This document shows, one piece after another, positions 61,769-64,000 of a stretch of 64,000 bases of DNA. The notes below the pieces were generated by a model. That model was not told the DNA's origin. It did not search any database and saw only the letters and a program-made list of their open reading frames with translations. Every line of letters begins with the position of its first letter. Position 1 is the first letter of the stretch. This stretch comes from Pedobacter sp. WC2423 (GTDB lineage Bacteria; Bacteroidota; Bacteroidia; Sphingobacteriales; Sphingobacteriaceae): assembly GCF_040822065.1 (NCBI RefSeq), contig NZ_CP162005.1, forward strand, positions 1,736,001-1,800,000. The letters run 5' to 3'. A program made the position numbers and the translations under genes.

Positions 61769-64000
61769 TTATTCTGTTGAATAATTATTTAAAATACTAA
61801 GTGTCTCATCAATGGTATTCAAAGACTCTTCAATAGCTTTATTGTTATCGGAAGAGGCCATTTCTCCATTCAGATAACCAGCCAATTCTGAAATTTGAGG
61901 AAATTCAAAGATATTGACAGGTGTTACTTCCTGTTTAATTTCCTCCAACTGATTGATTTCTTTAACCAATTGTAAAAGTTTTAAAGAAGTACCCCCTATT
62001 GCAAAAAAGTTAGCATTAGTACTTATCTGCGATTCTTCAAGATTTAAAAGACCTGCCCAGATACGGCGGATTTTAATTTCAAAATCACCCTTTGCTTCAA
62101 CATACGCTGTTTGTATAGTATCCTTAAATGACACTTCCGGCAAAGCTTTTCTATCAATTTTTCCATTAGGGGTTAAAGGAAACTCTTCCAATGAAATGTA
62201 ATACATAGGAATCATGTAGTCTGGCAAATACTTAGTCAAATATTTTTTTAACTCCATATTGTTAATTGGCAGATCCGAAGAATAGTATACTGCGATATAT
62301 TGTTCAGAATTATAAGAAACGATATTTGCCAGAACAGTTCTGATGTGGCTGGAGTAATTGTTAGTAGCAGATTCTATTTCCTGTAGCTCTACCCTGTTTC
62401 CCCTGAGTTTCACCTGAAAATCATTCCTTCCTAAAAACTCCAGATTATAGTCTTCCAACAGTCTCCCCAAATCTCCAGTTCTGTATAATCTTCCATATTC
62501 GGGATGTTCGTAGAAACGGGTATCTGTTTCAAAAGGATTGTTTACATATCCTAATCCTACACCTATACCCCCTATAACAATTTCACCCTTTAGTGCTAAA
62601 GGCAAAACATTATATTTACGGTCCATCACGTATACTTTTACGTTAGGGATCGCTTTTCCTATAGGGTAAATATTTGTATTTTCTTCATTTATTTCATAAT
62701 ACGAAGAAACATCACTTGCTTCACTTGGCCCGTAAGAATTGTATATTCTAATGTTATTTACCACATTTCTTAGGTTTTTGACAATTGCCGGATCTATTTT
62801 CTCTCCACCAAATATAACCTTACGCAAAGAGCCTAATACTTTATACTCTGCACCAGTGAAGGAGCTGAATACAGCCGGTGCAACATTGGCTATCGTTATT
62901 TTATTTTTAGCTATAAAGTCAGGAATATTATACAAACCTGTATTCTCCAGGTAAATTGTAGCACCTGCTAAAAGCGGTGAAAAATAATTTTTCTGGGTAA
63001 GGTCAAAACTGACGTTGCTGATGATTCCAATATTGTCATCTTCTGCAATTCCTATATCGTTTTTATACCAATTTAACAGGTTCAGAAATCCTTTGTGGGT
63101 ATTAATAGCCACTTTAGGTTTTCCAGTAGATCCAGATGTACACATGAGATATACTGGATCATCCTGATGCATACTAGTTTTTAGCTGTGAAGGAGTAATA
63201 TTCTCTATCTTTTCTAAAAAGCCCTGAAGTTGAAGTTCATCGAATATCAACTTACAGCTTATATCTTCGAGCAATGATTTTTTCCTTTTTTCAGGGATGA
63301 AAGGATCAATTACGACATACGCATTTCCTGATTTTATAACACCTAATAGTACTGGTATAAAATATTCCGATTTATTAAGACAGATACCAATATAGCTTTT
63401 ATCATTTCCTGTATAACTGCTGATGTAATAAGCTACTTTATCCGAGAGGTATTTTACGTCGCCATACGACAACAACTTTCCTTCAAAATCAATCGCCGTT
63501 TTTACAGAATATTTGCTAAATGAAGCCTCAAATTTTGCAATCAGGTTTTCGTTTTCCCATGATTGTGATTGATCGGGATCCGGATATGCGGGGATCTGAT
63601 TTTCACCTTCACACCTATAGTCAATTTCATGAAGAGCTCTATTAAAATAGACCGGTACATTCTTGATTATATTTACCAGGTGCTCAAGCAGCCGCTGTAT
63701 ATATTCCTGTTTATATGAAGGATGCGAATCAATACTAATATTAAGCTGTTCCTGATCATCGTTAATCAGGATATCAATATACGAAGTGCTTATGCCTTCA
63801 GGTCTTGGATTATATATCTGAGCCTGGGAACCACTAAAGAAAAACAGCCCTGTTTTTACAAACTCTTCCAGTAAGCTGTTTTTTTCCTGATCGGCCACTA
63901 AATCTTTCCATTGATCTCCAGCCGACGCAGCATGAATTGCGATCTCTTCTTTTCCGATAAGACTTTTTATAGTGTCATTTTCGTCTATTTTATTTTTTAT
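61769..64000 (-). CDS. NRPS, 5' part outside the window: [C]-A-PCP
   Basis: The reading frame stays open to the window edge, and no in-frame ATG lies between 63898 (a GTG codon) and 64000. The GTG is therefore not taken as the start. The visible part begins at the end of a condensation-type domain (SGSQAQIYNPRPEG, ISIDSHPSYKQEYIQRLLE). An A domain follows (MCTSGSTGKPK, SYGPSEASDVSS, YRTGDLGRL, GRNDFQVKLRGNRVE, NGKIDRKALPE) and a PCP (FFAIGGTSLKLL). The A-domain pocket reads D-L-K-N-I-G-S-D-V-K. This has the D for an amino acid, but I do not assign the substrate. The gene is transcribed directly into the PKS with one base between them. Confidence 0.92.
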   Translation of the reverse strand: MKNKIDENDTIKSLIGKEEIAIHAASAGDQWKDLVADQEKNSLLEEFVKTGLFFFSGSQAQIYNPRPEGISTSYIDILINDDQEQLNISIDSHPSYKQEYIQRLLEHLVNIIKNVPVYFNRALHEIDYRCEGENQIPAYPDPDQSQSWENENLIAKFEASFSKYSVKTAIDFEGKLLSYGDVKYLSDKVAYYISSYTGNDKSYIGICLNKSEYFIPVLLGVIKSGNAYVVIDPFIPEKRKKSLLEDISCKLIFDELQLQGFLEKIENITPSQLKTSMHQDDPVYLMCTSGSTGKPKVAINTHKGFLNLLNWYKNDIGIAEDDNIGIISNVSFDLTQKNYFSPLLAGATIYLENTGLYNIPDFIAKNKITIANVAPAVFSSFTGAEYKVLGSLRKVIFGGEKIDPAIVKNLRNVVNNIRIYNSYGPSEASDVSSYYEINEENTNIYPIGKAIPNVKVYVMDRKYNVLPLALKGEIVIGGIGVGLGYVNNPFETDTRFYEHPEYGRLYRTGDLGRLLEDYNLEFLGRNDFQVKLRGNRVELQEIESATNNYSSHIRTVLANIVSYNSEQYIAVYYSSDLPINNMELKKYLTKYLPDYMIPMYYISLEEFPLTPNGKIDRKALPEVSFKDTIQTAYVEAKGDFEIKIRRIWAGLLNLEESQISTNANFFAIGGTSLKLLQLVKEINQLEEIKQEVTPVNIFEFPQISELAGYLNGEMASSDNNKAIEESLNTIDETLSILNNYSTE

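Noticed and set aside
63896..63898. GTG start of the last NRPS gene
   Set aside because: The frame is open and protein-like upstream to the window edge, so the gene begins outside.

Overview
The window looks like the chromosome of a Bacteroidota bacterium close to Pedobacter (Sphingobacteriaceae). Reasons are its AT-rich DNA, a SusC/SusD pair, a Bacteroidota-type promoter (TTG-N19-TATCTTTG) before a tRNA gene, and many RND, two-component and FMN-binding regulator genes of the type usual in that family. The placement is inference from gene content, not from a database search.

Bases 1-22,600 are chromosomal backbone. They hold a DUF3829-type lipoprotein, a secreted RidA/SnoaL fusion with a divergent LysR regulator, and one long minus-strand operon reading mgtC, mgtA, an unlisted 49-residue membrane protein, and a three-part CzcBAC-like metal efflux pump. 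After these come an ECF sigma factor, a PaiB-like FMN protein, a response regulator/histidine kinase pair, and a SusC/SusD pair with a strong terminator.

Bases 22,599-39,077 are an integrative genomic island in the 3' end of a tRNA-Lys gene. The left end is the intact tRNA followed by a tyrosine integrase that carries a frameshift. A 24-bp copy of the tRNA end closes the element at 37,080-37,103. A second, degenerate right end with the same 65-bp subterminal repeat lies at 38,952-39,077, so two related elements appear to have been stacked. The cargo is defence-like: an HNH nuclease / unknown protein / mini-nucleotidyltransferase operon, an OLD-type ATPase-TOPRIM nuclease with a divergent partner, a two-domain Mrr-like nuclease, a ~1,085-residue nuclease-plus-helical-repeat protein, and a 59-residue protein plus nucleotidyltransferase pair resembling a toxin-antitoxin unit. 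Decay is plain between them: a CheB fragment, a zinc-metallopeptidase-like gene broken by a stop codon and an IS21-like remnant, and small relics.

Bases 39,547-64,000 are most of a hybrid NRPS-PKS gene cluster, cut by the window edge. On the minus strand, in transcription order, are an NRPS that runs off the edge ([C]-A-PCP), a PKS (KS-AT-KR-ACP), an NRPS (docking-C-A-PCP-TE), a lipoprotein esterase, a decayed gene, a homoserine dehydrogenase, an NRPS (C-A-PCP-C), a PvdE/SyrD-like cyclic-peptide exporter, a TonB-dependent outer-membrane protein, and an ANT(6)-like nucleotidyltransferase. A convergent plus-strand alpha/beta hydrolase with four C-terminal membrane helices sits next to it. The adenylation pocket of the C-A-PCP-C protein reads like glycine. 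The pocket of the TE module lacks the aspartate that holds the substrate amino group, so this module may load an unusual substrate. The product is not identified.
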